Below are positions 29,875 through 36,381 of a stretch of 64,000 nt of DNA, one piece after another; within the stretch, counting starts at the first letter, position 1; every line of letters starts with the position of its first letter. The notes under the pieces were generated by a model. It saw only the letters and a list, made by a program, of their open reading frames with translations. It ran no database searches and was not told the DNA's origin. Location of the stretch: positions 95,211 to 159,210 of the forward strand of contig NZ_MUHF01000012.1 in NCBI RefSeq assembly GCF_002217435.1, given 5' to 3'. A program made the translations under genes and the position numbers. The DNA comes from Flavobacterium reichenbachii. GTDB taxonomy: Bacteria > Bacteroidota > Bacteroidia > Flavobacteriales > Flavobacteriaceae.

Positions 29875-29985
29875 CTAATCTCTTTTAGGAGCATTTTTCT
29901 TTTCTCTTTTTTCTTCTTTCTTTTCTTTAGCTGTTTTTAACGGTTCTTTTTTTACCGTTTTTTTAGCGTCTTGACTCTTTGCCAT
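29875..29985 (-). CDS. 36-aa Lys-rich small protein
   Basis: A 36-codon frame on the minus strand starts at an ATG and begins MAKSQDAKKTVKK. It holds 15 Lys, 5 Glu and 2 Arg and no aromatic residues. The product resembles small, highly basic proteins that I recall from other flavobacterial genomes, but no function is known to me. It could bind nucleic acid or ribosomes. It converges with pepD and lies directly beyond the last element of the cassette-like array. Confidence 0.65.
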   Translation of the reverse strand: MAKSQDAKKTVKKEPLKTAKEKKEEKREKKNAPKRD

Positions 29986-30061
29986 GATATATAAATTTTG
30001 GTTACACGATTAATTTATTGTAGTAAATATAACGCTTTTTAATTTCTAATAGTACATAAAA

Positions 30062-30090
30062 CATCCCCAGCTTTTATAACTGAAGATTTG
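30062..30090 (-). repeat. Terminator-like repeat at the downstream edge of the array
   Basis: ATCCCCAGCTTTT-ATAACTGAAGAT is a decayed copy of the terminator at 35343-35373 at the opposite edge of the cassette array. Confidence 0.6.
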
Positions 30091-30120
30091 AGTTTAAGAA
30101 ATTATTAGTTATGTAGATTT

Positions 30121-30226
30121 TGCGAACTTCGTAAGCGGGTACTTTGAGTTAAGATAAAATTTCTTGCGAAAAGTAAATATGAATTTACTGCAAAATTCTC
30201 AATCTTGCCAAACGGCTGTTAGCGGT
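30121..30226 (-). repeat. attC-like element A (last of the array)
   Basis: On the minus strand it starts with the box ACCGCTAAC (30218-30226), the exact reverse complement of GTTAGCGGT before the gene it follows, then AGCCG and an A/T-rich body. The inner part is more diverged than in elements B-F, as expected for the old end of an array. Confidence 0.65.
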
Positions 30227-30238
30227 TCGGTTTATTTT

Positions 30239-30574
30239 CTATTTAGGATATTCCTCAAAGTTTGGTTCAAAACCCGTTAGATAATATAAGACTAAAATTA
30301 ATAGGCAAATTGTTATAACAATTAAATTCTGTTTGAGGAATTTTGAAAAAGTTGCTATTAATAATCCAAATGCCAGAATAAACCCTTTTTCAGCATAAGG
30401 ATTAAAAATTTCAAATGCTAAGCATTTTGGAATTAGTGGATTAGATAAGTTTAGCTTTGTTGAATAATAAACTGCAAAAACATTTAATAAATGAAGTATT
30501 GCAACAATTATTAAAACCATTGAGATTTTTTCAACGCTTCTTTTACTGTTTATCTCCTTTAATTTTTCAAGCAT
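30239..30574 (-). CDS. Cassette 6: small membrane protein, 111 aa
   Basis: A soluble start of ~16 residues (LEKLKEINSKRSVEK) is followed by three hydrophobic helices (about residues 17-38, 62-78 and 83-100) and a short acidic tail (FEPNFEEYPK). No family recognised. The gene stands alone between elements B and A, whose facing 9-bp boxes (GTTAGCGGT upstream, ACCGCTAAC downstream) are exact reverse complements. It may be expressed from the array promoter, but the distance is almost 5 kb. Confidence 0.65.
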   Translation of the reverse strand: MLEKLKEINSKRSVEKISMVLIIVAILHLLNVFAVYYSTKLNLSNPLIPKCLAFEIFNPYAEKGFILAFGLLIATFSKFLKQNLIVITICLLILVLYYLTGFEPNFEEYPK

Positions 30575-30606
30575 TTTCTTTTTAATTTTCTAGTTATTGC
30601 AAACTG

Positions 30607-30770
30607 ACCGCTAACGTTCTCTTATTATCGCGGGTTTTCGACTAAATTAAACCTTATTTTAGGATTTGTCATCCAGGCGATAGCGAACAGGCGAAGCAAA
30701 TCATTCAAATACAAAACTAACTTTTCCATTAAGCGAATTATTCAAATCCGTTGTAGCAGCTGTTGTGGGC
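30607..30770 (-). repeat. attC-like element B
   Basis: Minus strand: CCCACAAC box (GTTGTGGGC at 30762-30770 on plus), AGCTGCTACAACGGATTT arm, an inner tip with GCTTCGCCTGTTCGC (30668-30697), a second arm, then AGAAC and the GTTAGCGGT box of the next unit (30607-30615). Confidence 0.8.
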
Positions 30771-30793
30771 TGTTTCTATTTATTTCGGTAATA

Positions 30794-31492
30794 TCAATTT
30801 TTTAAATTAATACTGCCGCAATTGATTTTTTTATTGCTTGATTTGCCATTGTTTCTTGAGCCGTCAACTTTTATTTCATAAAAGAGGTTTTTTCCTTTTA
30901 CACTCAACTCAGTTCTCATAGTTCCGTGTGCTCCTTCAGTTAAGCAAAGTATTACAATATAAAAGCCATTTGATTCTCTTGAGTTAATCGTTCTATTTAA
31001 AGATGCTGATTTGTGAATATTGTTATCTAAATAAGATTCTAAATTTGTTAAACCATACAGAAATAATGGAAACTTCTCCAAAGTCATGGTGTCATTAGGA
31101 ATCAAAATTTTATAGTATTTATCAGGTAAAGACGGCACTTCATACGCATTCAAAGGGAAATCCATTGTTAATTCAATTGGATTATCTGTTTCATTTGTTA
31201 TTTGTGTCCAAAAAACAGCATAACTATATTGATCACCATTTTTGTCAGTATATTTTAATCCACCTCTTGGAAAACCATTTTTGATTAAAATGTTCTTGCC
31301 AGCAGAGTCAGCATATTTATATTTGGTGTAAATATCTTTATCATTAAATGTATTTTTGTTGTTGATATTTTTTATCGAATCTGAAACTTTGGTTTCGATA
31401 ATATCTTTTTTTGAATTGCTAGATTGTTTGCAGGAAAAAAATCCCGCTGTCGCTATGATAAACGCTAATATGCTTTTTTTTATTTTCAACAT
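30794..31492 (-). CDS. Cassette 5: hypothetical lipoprotein, 232 aa
   Basis: The signal peptide ends in AGFFSC, so Cys21 is the lipidated residue. A Ser/Lys/Asn-rich linker (to ~55) leads to a domain with a SYAVFWTQITNET strand and VPSLPDKYYKIL; the end contains EGAHGTMRTELSVKGKN. No family recognised. It probably faces the periplasm. The flanking boxes of this unit do not match (GTTTTTAGGTA upstream, CCCACAAC downstream), so one end may have been exchanged or has decayed. Confidence 0.7.
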   Translation of the reverse strand: MLKIKKSILAFIIATAGFFSCKQSSNSKKDIIETKVSDSIKNINNKNTFNDKDIYTKYKYADSAGKNILIKNGFPRGGLKYTDKNGDQYSYAVFWTQITNETDNPIELTMDFPLNAYEVPSLPDKYYKILIPNDTMTLEKFPLFLYGLTNLESYLDNNIHKSASLNRTINSRESNGFYIVILCLTEGAHGTMRTELSVKGKNLFYEIKVDGSRNNGKSSNKKINCGSINLKN

Positions 31493-31514
31493 TTCTTTTA
31501 CGATTGTGAGTTAA

Positions 31515-31686
31515 ACTTTACCTAAAAACGTTCTGGTATTACAGCGCTCTTTGGACTGAAATTAAACTCTATTTTCGGATTCGCCACCCGAGCGATAGCA
31601 AACAGGCGAAGCAAATCATCTCAAATACAAAACGAACTTCCTACTTATGCCAATTGCCTAAATCTGTTGTAGGAGTTGTTAGGAGA
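31515..31686 (-). repeat. attC-like element C
   Basis: Minus strand: TCTCCTAAC box (31678-31686 on plus reads GTTAGGAGA), CTACAACAGATTTAGGC arm, tip insertion (31582-31612), second arm with GCTGTAATACCAGAAC, then GTTTTTAGGTA. The downstream box overlaps the stop codon of the preceding gene. Confidence 0.82.
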
Positions 31687-32179
31687 TGGCTTTTTTCTGT
31701 TTCTTAAAAATTCCTATTATTAGATTTATAATATAGATTGGTTGTCCAATTAATAATATCAATAAAGTTAGAATTACAAGTGTTTGGTTAATTAACTGAT
31801 AATTGTCGAATAGAGGAAAAGGAATATCTACAAAAGCTTTACAATATCCAATTACTAACCAATAAACTAAAAAACTTCCATTGAGTATTACAGAATGTAT
31901 TACTGTCAGCACATCAATTAGTTTTCTTTTCATGGCCTTTTGAACAATCCAATATCCAAGTCCTATAAGATAGTAAGCTAAACTCAAAAACAGAGCAACA
32001 TAAAAATGTGCAATTACAAAATATGTATCGTGAATATTTATATCGAAAGTGGTATCTTCATTTTGAGTCTGAATTAATCCGATCATTAGCATTATTAAAG
32101 CAACTAACCAAAACAAATTATATATTTTAATTTTTTTTAAATTCATAAAAAATTGATTCATTTCTTCTTCGTTTTTCAT
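31679..32179 (-). CDS. Cassette 4: four-helix membrane protein with a COX1-like segment, 166 aa
   Basis: After a soluble start come four hydrophobic helices. Between helices 1 and 2 lies FDINIHDTYFVIAHFYVALF, which resembles the HDTYYVVAHFHYV heme-ligand segment of heme-copper oxidase subunit I; the first His of the pair is kept and the second is missing. Whether it binds heme is unknown. The gene is bounded exactly by its boxes: AGGAG of the upstream box lies 8 nt before the ATG, and the TAA stop is part of the downstream TCTCCTAAC box. Confidence 0.7.
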   Translation of the reverse strand: MKNEEEMNQFFMNLKKIKIYNLFWLVALIMLMIGLIQTQNEDTTFDINIHDTYFVIAHFYVALFLSLAYYLIGLGYWIVQKAMKRKLIDVLTVIHSVILNGSFLVYWLVIGYCKAFVDIPFPLFDNYQLINQTLVILTLLILLIGQPIYIINLIIGIFKKQKKAIS

Positions 32180-32184
32180 CGCTT

Positions 32185-32322
32185 TCTCCTAACGTTCTGG
32201 TACTACAGCAGGTTTGGGATTAAATTAAAATCTATTTCCGGATTTGCAAAATGATTCCAAATACAAAATCAACTACCCATTTAGCCAATTGTCTAAATCC
32301 GTTGTAGTAGCTGTTGGCAGTA
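32185..32322 (-). repeat. attC-like element D
   Basis: Minus strand: TACTGCCAAC box (32313-32322), AGC, TACTACAACGGATTT arm, body without the tip insertion, second arm CTGCTGTAGTACCAGAAC, then the GTTAGGAGA box (32185-32193). TACTACA/TGTAGTA arms at 32201-32207 and 32303-32309 are perfectly complementary. Confidence 0.85.
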
Positions 32323-32323
32323 G

Positions 32324-33193
32324 TTATTTTTGTTTAATTATATATATCCCTTTTTCGGAATTCCAAACCATATTTTTGTGATTTTCATTCCAAAAATTCA
32401 ACCACCAATTAGCGTTTTTAGATTCATTCATTTTTTCGTCTCCAAACAACATTGCTAAATATGTGTATGTGTAAGTATCAGGATTGCAATAATTTGCAGA
32501 AGAACTTTTTTCCTTTGGCATTTCATCTAATTTATAAACATTTTTTAAGCACTTTTTAGTTATTGCTTCCTTTGTCGAATTATCTTGCAATGAAATTATT
32601 AGAGCATTAACTGCATTTAAACTACTAATTTCTGGAATTTTAGAATTTTTGTAATCAAAAGGCTTGAATTCTTCAACATTTTTATTTGAGAGATAGCTTA
32701 ACCAATTTTTTTTAAGCGCTTTAAGTTCTTCTTCAGTTGAATTTATTGTTACATATCCAAAGTTCTTTTTTGTCAAATTTTGCAGAATTTGATTTGCTCT
32801 TCCTGAAACTGTAAAAAGATCGTTATCAATAACTAATCCTTTACCTTCGAAAATTATATCTTTAGTTACAATTCTATCCCAAATTATTAAACGACTCGTT
32901 CCTTCAAGCTTTGTTTCAGTTTTATCAGTTATTTGATTCGCCAAAGAATTCAAATAAAGATTGTCTTTTGAGTAATTATTTATTGAAGCGTTTAAAGTCA
33001 AAAAAACCGCGCTCCAACTTTTGTCATTAAGATTTTTTACTAACAGATCTGCTGAAGTAAGTTTTTGTACTTCGTCATACATTTCTTTGGTGTAATTTTC
33101 AATATTTTGTTGGCTCCAAGAAGTCAATAATTTTTGAGAATAGGAAAAATTAAAAGAAATTAGAAGTAATAATATTAAAATTTGTTTCTTCAT
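32324..33193 (-). CDS. Cassette 3: exported hypothetical protein, 289 aa
   Basis: A signal peptide (cleavage after SYSQ, about residue 20) precedes a mostly helical domain with LTSADLLVKNLNDKSW and, near the end, NWWLNFWNENHKNMVW. No family recognised; periplasmic or surface location is likely. Its TAA lies 1 nt before the downstream TACTGCCAAC box, which is the perfect 10-bp reverse complement of the upstream GTTGGCAGTA box. Confidence 0.7.
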   Translation of the reverse strand: MKKQILILLLLISFNFSYSQKLLTSWSQQNIENYTKEMYDEVQKLTSADLLVKNLNDKSWSAVFLTLNASINNYSKDNLYLNSLANQITDKTETKLEGTSRLIIWDRIVTKDIIFEGKGLVIDNDLFTVSGRANQILQNLTKKNFGYVTINSTEEELKALKKNWLSYLSNKNVEEFKPFDYKNSKIPEISSLNAVNALIISLQDNSTKEAITKKCLKNVYKLDEMPKEKSSSANYCNPDTYTYTYLAMLFGDEKMNESKNANWWLNFWNENHKNMVWNSEKGIYIIKQK

Positions 33194-33227
33194 TTATGGT
33201 CGGTTTATTTTCTGTTTTTTTTATAAT

Positions 33228-33380
33228 TACTGCCAACTATCTGTTACTAAAGCGCGTTTGGGACTAAATTAAGCCCTATTTTCTTATTTGCCACCCGAGC
33301 GATAGCGAACAGGCGAAGCAAATCTTTCAAATACAAACCAATTTTTCCATTAATTCAATTGCTAGAATGTGTTGTAGGCC
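33228..33380 (-). repeat. attC-like element E
   Basis: Minus strand: GGCCTACAAC box (33371-33380), diverged first arm, tip insertion (33289-33318), second arm CCCAAACGCGCTTTAGTAACAGATA, then the GTTGGCAGTA box (33228-33237). Confidence 0.8.
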
Positions 33381-33385
33381 GTAGT

Positions 33386-33886
33386 TTATTTTGTAAATCT
33401 CCATTTTTCAAGAGCCATAGTTGCAATTACATCTGGCCAAGTTTCATAACCAGCTAACTTCGGTTGGATAGGAATAATGCTTGTTGGTGACCATTGCTGT
33501 CCACCAACAGTATATATCATTGCATCATAAATCAATTTTCTATCAAAAGGATTTACAACTGAAAGCATCATTAGTGTGTTTTTCCGATCAGTTACATTCT
33601 GTAAAAACTTTAGTTTTATTGTTTTGTCAGGAAAAGCAACTTTGTCGACTATTCTCATTGAATAAATAGTATCTCCTTTAATTTCAGTCTCTATATTTAA
33701 TTCTTCTCCAGGATAAATTTGCAGCACTTTTTCTTTTACGAAATATGGAGATTTGGGAATATTAACGGAATAATTATTGTCAGCATTAGCAACTAATTCC
33801 AATTTGAAAGGTTCTCTATCAATCTTTTGATTTTGTGAATAGCAAATCATTGACAATAGAAGTAATGCAAAAGTTATTTTTTTCAT
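33386..33886 (-). CDS. Cassette 2: exported hypothetical protein, 166 aa
   Basis: A signal peptide (about residues 1-18, ending ICYSQ) is followed by a small, beta-rich domain with NIPKSPYFVKEKVLQIYPGEELNI and VNPFDRKLIYDAMIY. The pattern suggests a single Ig-like or lipocalin-like fold, but I name no family. The downstream box GGCCTACAAC has no partner upstream of the gene, where ATATACCATAG follows AGAAC instead of a GTT box. Confidence 0.68.
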   Translation of the reverse strand: MKKITFALLLLSMICYSQNQKIDREPFKLELVANADNNYSVNIPKSPYFVKEKVLQIYPGEELNIETEIKGDTIYSMRIVDKVAFPDKTIKLKFLQNVTDRKNTLMMLSVVNPFDRKLIYDAMIYTVGGQQWSPTSIIPIQPKLAGYETWPDVIATMALEKWRFTK

Positions 33887-33920
33887 TTGGTTGTGTTTAA
33901 TACGGTTCGTGACTATGGTA

Positions 33921-34053
33921 TATGTTCTGGAACTTCAGCAGATTTGAGGTTAAAATTAAGCCTCATTTTCTTATTTGCTAAATCATCCCAAATACAAGAC
34001 CATTTTTCCATTAAGCCTAATGCCCAAATCCGTTTTAGTGGCTGTTGTAGGAA
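33921..34053 (-). repeat. attC-like element F
   Basis: Minus strand: TTCCTACAAC box (34044-34053), AGCCACTAAAACGGATTTGGGC arm, body without tip insertion, second arm CTCAAATCTGCTGAAGTTCCAGAAC. GGATTTGGG and CTCAAATC of the two arms are complementary. The next-unit box is degenerate. Confidence 0.82.
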
Positions 34054-34057
34054 GTGT

Positions 34058-35038
34058 TTATAATTCGTGACGTTCTAATCCAAATGCTAATCCTATAGCT
34101 AATGTAACATCTCCCCAACGAAATTCTGAATACATATCACTACCATCGTGATAATTTGACCTCACAATAATCATATCATATCCTTTGCTTTTTAATTGTG
34201 AAAGTTCATGTTCATATATCTGATCACTTGCTACAAGAACTATATTATCATTGTCGATTAAACGATCTAATTCTTCACATATTTCAAAAGCAATTATTTC
34301 ATTTGTTTTATTAATAAGTATCCTTACTTGATTGCCATTTTTAGTTTGAAATTTTAAGTTTTCGTAGTCAATATTAATTCGTTGTTCTAAACTAAAAGAA
34401 CTACTTAAAAACAAAGTACAATTTATTATCTTTTTTTCGGTTTTATATCGATTATAGAATTCAAGAATATTGTTAATAACATCAATTAAATCTGGCTTTT
34501 TGAGTTTTTTTTCAGGCCAAATTTTAGAATAAGTTTTGTATGCCCAATCTATAGATTTTTCTAAAAATATTCCATCAATAAATATTGAAGTATATTCTTT
34601 TACATCTTTCAAGAGTTCATCAATCTTATATGCTAATTGTCTATTAAAAATCTTTTCTTGAAAATCTATCTGTTTTATTCTTTCTTTATTTATAGAGACG
34701 GAATACTCATTTTTGGTGTTTATTTTCCACTCTTTAATTTGTTCAGGGAAAAATAAAAAGAGATTTTCATTTTTCTCATCGTCTATAGTATAAATAAATA
34801 AGATAAAATTATTTTCAACGTATGAAATGGGTATTCTAACCGAAGTATTTTTGTCATTAAGTTTCCTGCCTTTACATTGTATTGTCAGATATTTTAAGTG
34901 ATGTTTTTTTGATTGTTTGATTATATATAAGTCCGAACCTTTTTCGTCGAAGGAAAGTTCATTTACCTTAAAATCAAATTTTATAAGTTGAGAGATTATA
35001 AAGCTTTGTGCTTGTTTTTCAAGAGGTTTATTATCCAT
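34058..35038 (-). CDS. Cassette 1: PD-(D/E)XK-like N-terminus joined to a NYN/PIN-like domain
   Basis: 326 aa from the ATG at 35038; a longer start at 35077 lies inside the upstream box and is less likely. Near residue 40-55 stands KGSDLYIIK, followed ~12 residues later by LTIQCKGRK: the D...(Q)xK spacing of restriction-endonuclease-like folds. The second half has SIFIDGIFLEK and a late IVLVASDQIYEHELSQLKSKGYDMIIV segment as in NYN/PIN nucleases. No signal peptide. Both domains suggest a nuclease, possibly in defence, but the assignment is from motif shape only. First gene of the array. Confidence 0.62.
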   Translation of the reverse strand: MDNKPLEKQAQSFIISQLIKFDFKVNELSFDEKGSDLYIIKQSKKHHLKYLTIQCKGRKLNDKNTSVRIPISYVENNFILFIYTIDDEKNENLFLFFPEQIKEWKINTKNEYSVSINKERIKQIDFQEKIFNRQLAYKIDELLKDVKEYTSIFIDGIFLEKSIDWAYKTYSKIWPEKKLKKPDLIDVINNILEFYNRYKTEKKIINCTLFLSSSFSLEQRINIDYENLKFQTKNGNQVRILINKTNEIIAFEICEELDRLIDNDNIVLVASDQIYEHELSQLKSKGYDMIIVRSNYHDGSDMYSEFRWGDVTLAIGLAFGLERHEL

Positions 35039-35076
35039 TTTTCTTATTCTGATGATTTTAAGTGTTTTGGGTAGCA

Positions 35077-35086
35077 TTCCTACAAC
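35077..35086 (-). repeat. Head box of cassette 1
   Basis: On minus it reads GTTGTAGGAA and is the exact reverse complement of the box after the gene (34044-34053). It follows TATATACAA, without the arm sequences of elements A-F. Confidence 0.75.
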
Positions 35087-35096
35087 TTGTATATAC

Positions 35097-35156
35097 TCGC
35101 TATAATGTAGCGACTATCTACCCAGTTTTGGTTATAAAGGCGCTATTGTGTAGCGC
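35097..35156. repeat. Two matching hairpins at the head of the array
   Basis: TCGCTA-N5-TAGCGA (35097-35113) and GCGCTA-N5-TAGCGC (35140-35156) are perfect 6-bp inverted repeats of the same design, 43 nt apart, between the array promoter and the first box. Confidence 0.75.
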
Positions 35157-35164
35157 ATTTGTAA

Positions 35165-35193
35165 CAAATATAAAATAATAATTTTATTACAAA
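35165..35193 (-). promoter_or_regulatory. Promoter reading into the cassette array
   Basis: On the minus strand TTTG (35190-35193) and TATATTTG (35165-35172) are 17 nt apart, a good Bacteroidota promoter. Transcription would start near 35158 and run through cassette 1. Confidence 0.65.
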
Positions 35194-35342
35194 TCATCAA
35201 AAAGACTTTTTATTTGTTGAATACTTTTAGTACTCACATGAGTGTAAATTTCGGTAGTTTACTGCAGTTATTTCCTAGTAATTCTTGAATGTATCTCAAA
35301 TCGGTATTATTCAGAAAAGAAATCGGTTTATTACCTAAAAGA
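35194..35342. other. Non-coding gap upstream of array promoter
   Basis: No gene seen. An ACTCACATGAGTGT imperfect palindrome is near 35233-35246. The rest is plain A/T-rich sequence. Confidence 0.4.
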
Positions 35343-35373
35343 AAAATCCCCAGCTTTTAAAAACTGAGGATTT
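35343..35373 (-). terminator. Terminator of the CarboxypepD-like gene
   Basis: AATCCCCAG / CTGAGGATT stem with a TTTTAAAAA loop, directly downstream of the minus-strand gene ending at 35399. A decayed copy lies at 30062. Confidence 0.75.
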
Positions 35374-35398
35374 AAATATTTTAATTGTAAAGCTGATT

Positions 35399-36172
35399 TT
35401 AATTTCGTTTTAATACTTTGTATTGCTCATAACAAGCACTGATCGCGTCCATAATCTGCAAATCGTTTGCGGTCTGGATAAAAGCATCAGAATAGTTGCA
35501 GCGACGCATAATTTCGGGTATTTCATCCTTGCTTACTCCTAATAACACAGAAACGGTTTCTCTATCGTATTTCGACTCTAAAAGATTTCTAACAGTGTCA
35601 TCTTTTTTCATTTCCTTAAGTTTCTTAAGTTCCTTTCCGTTTTTACCAAAGAAATTGTAAAGCATATCGGCGGGATTAAAAATAGAACCTAAAACTTTTC
35701 CGAAAGCATTTGGAGAATATTCTCCTGCTTCATAACCTTGTGTAAGACCAGAAATGCTGTAACGGTAGTTTTCTTTGGTTGGAATCAGCTTAGCATCGAT
35801 TTCGAGATATCCTGTTAAACTAAATGGAGCAATAACAACTTCTTCTAAAGCAATTGCTTTTTCAGTAAGCTGAATTCGCGTTACTTTATTTTTTATCCAG
35901 TCATTGGTTACCCTGATTCTTAAAGACTGAAAACCCAAGATAGAAAAGTGAAGTGTATCGTTAACTTGTACATCGATTTCAAAATATCCTTTTTCGTCAG
36001 ATTTTGCACCACGTACTTTATTTGTATTAATGATATTTACACTAGAAAGAGGCTGTTTACTGTTATCATTGATGATGTAACCTGAAACTCTTTGTGGAAC
36101 TGTAGTCTCTGTGTCTTGGGCAAAGCTAATAGCAGAGAATAGCATAAAAAAGAAAACTGCGAAATATTTCAT
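35399..36172 (-). CDS. Exported carboxypeptidase-like regulatory domain protein
   Basis: 257 aa. The signal peptide ends at about residue 19 (ISFAQ). Residues ~28-110 are a carboxypeptidase regulatory-like fold (RVSGYIINDNSKQPLSSVNI, GAKSDEKGYFEID, LHFSILGFQSL), as at the start of SusC-type receptors, but no plug or barrel follows. The remainder is helical and charged, with a Lys-rich KNGKELKKLKEMKKDD stretch. Function unknown. It ends at a terminator that marks the upstream edge of the cassette array. Confidence 0.85.
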   Translation of the reverse strand: MKYFAVFFFMLFSAISFAQDTETTVPQRVSGYIINDNSKQPLSSVNIINTNKVRGAKSDEKGYFEIDVQVNDTLHFSILGFQSLRIRVTNDWIKNKVTRIQLTEKAIALEEVVIAPFSLTGYLEIDAKLIPTKENYRYSISGLTQGYEAGEYSPNAFGKVLGSIFNPADMLYNFFGKNGKELKKLKEMKKDDTVRNLLESKYDRETVSVLLGVSKDEIPEIMRRCNYSDAFIQTANDLQIMDAISACYEQYKVLKRN

Positions 36173-36319
36173 ATCCTGATTTAAAGCACTAAAAGTAGTA
36201 AATCAGGATTAAATATTTCGCAGTCTTCGAATATAATTATCAGAAAATTAACAAAGGATAGGAGTGTTGCTTTTCGTATTTAACTAAAAAGAGGGGAGAG
36301 GAAAGATTCCTGTTACAAA

Positions 36320-36359
36320 AAAATCCCAAATTCCAATTATGTCTGGAATTTGGGATTTT
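36320..36359. terminator. Terminator of the DEAD-box gene
   Basis: A perfect 16-bp stem (AAAATCCCAAATTCCA / TGGAATTTGGGATTTT) with an 8-nt loop. Confidence 0.9.
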
Positions 36360-36381
36360 ATATATTAAGAAAATTAAATTA

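Noticed and set aside
30000..35400. CRISPR array
   Set aside because: The repeats are >100 bp, imperfect and separated by whole genes; no short direct repeats with uniform spacers.
30000..35400. Classical integron with integrase
   Set aside because: No tyrosine recombinase gene is present, and boxes do not obey GTTRRRY; only an integron-like array is claimed.
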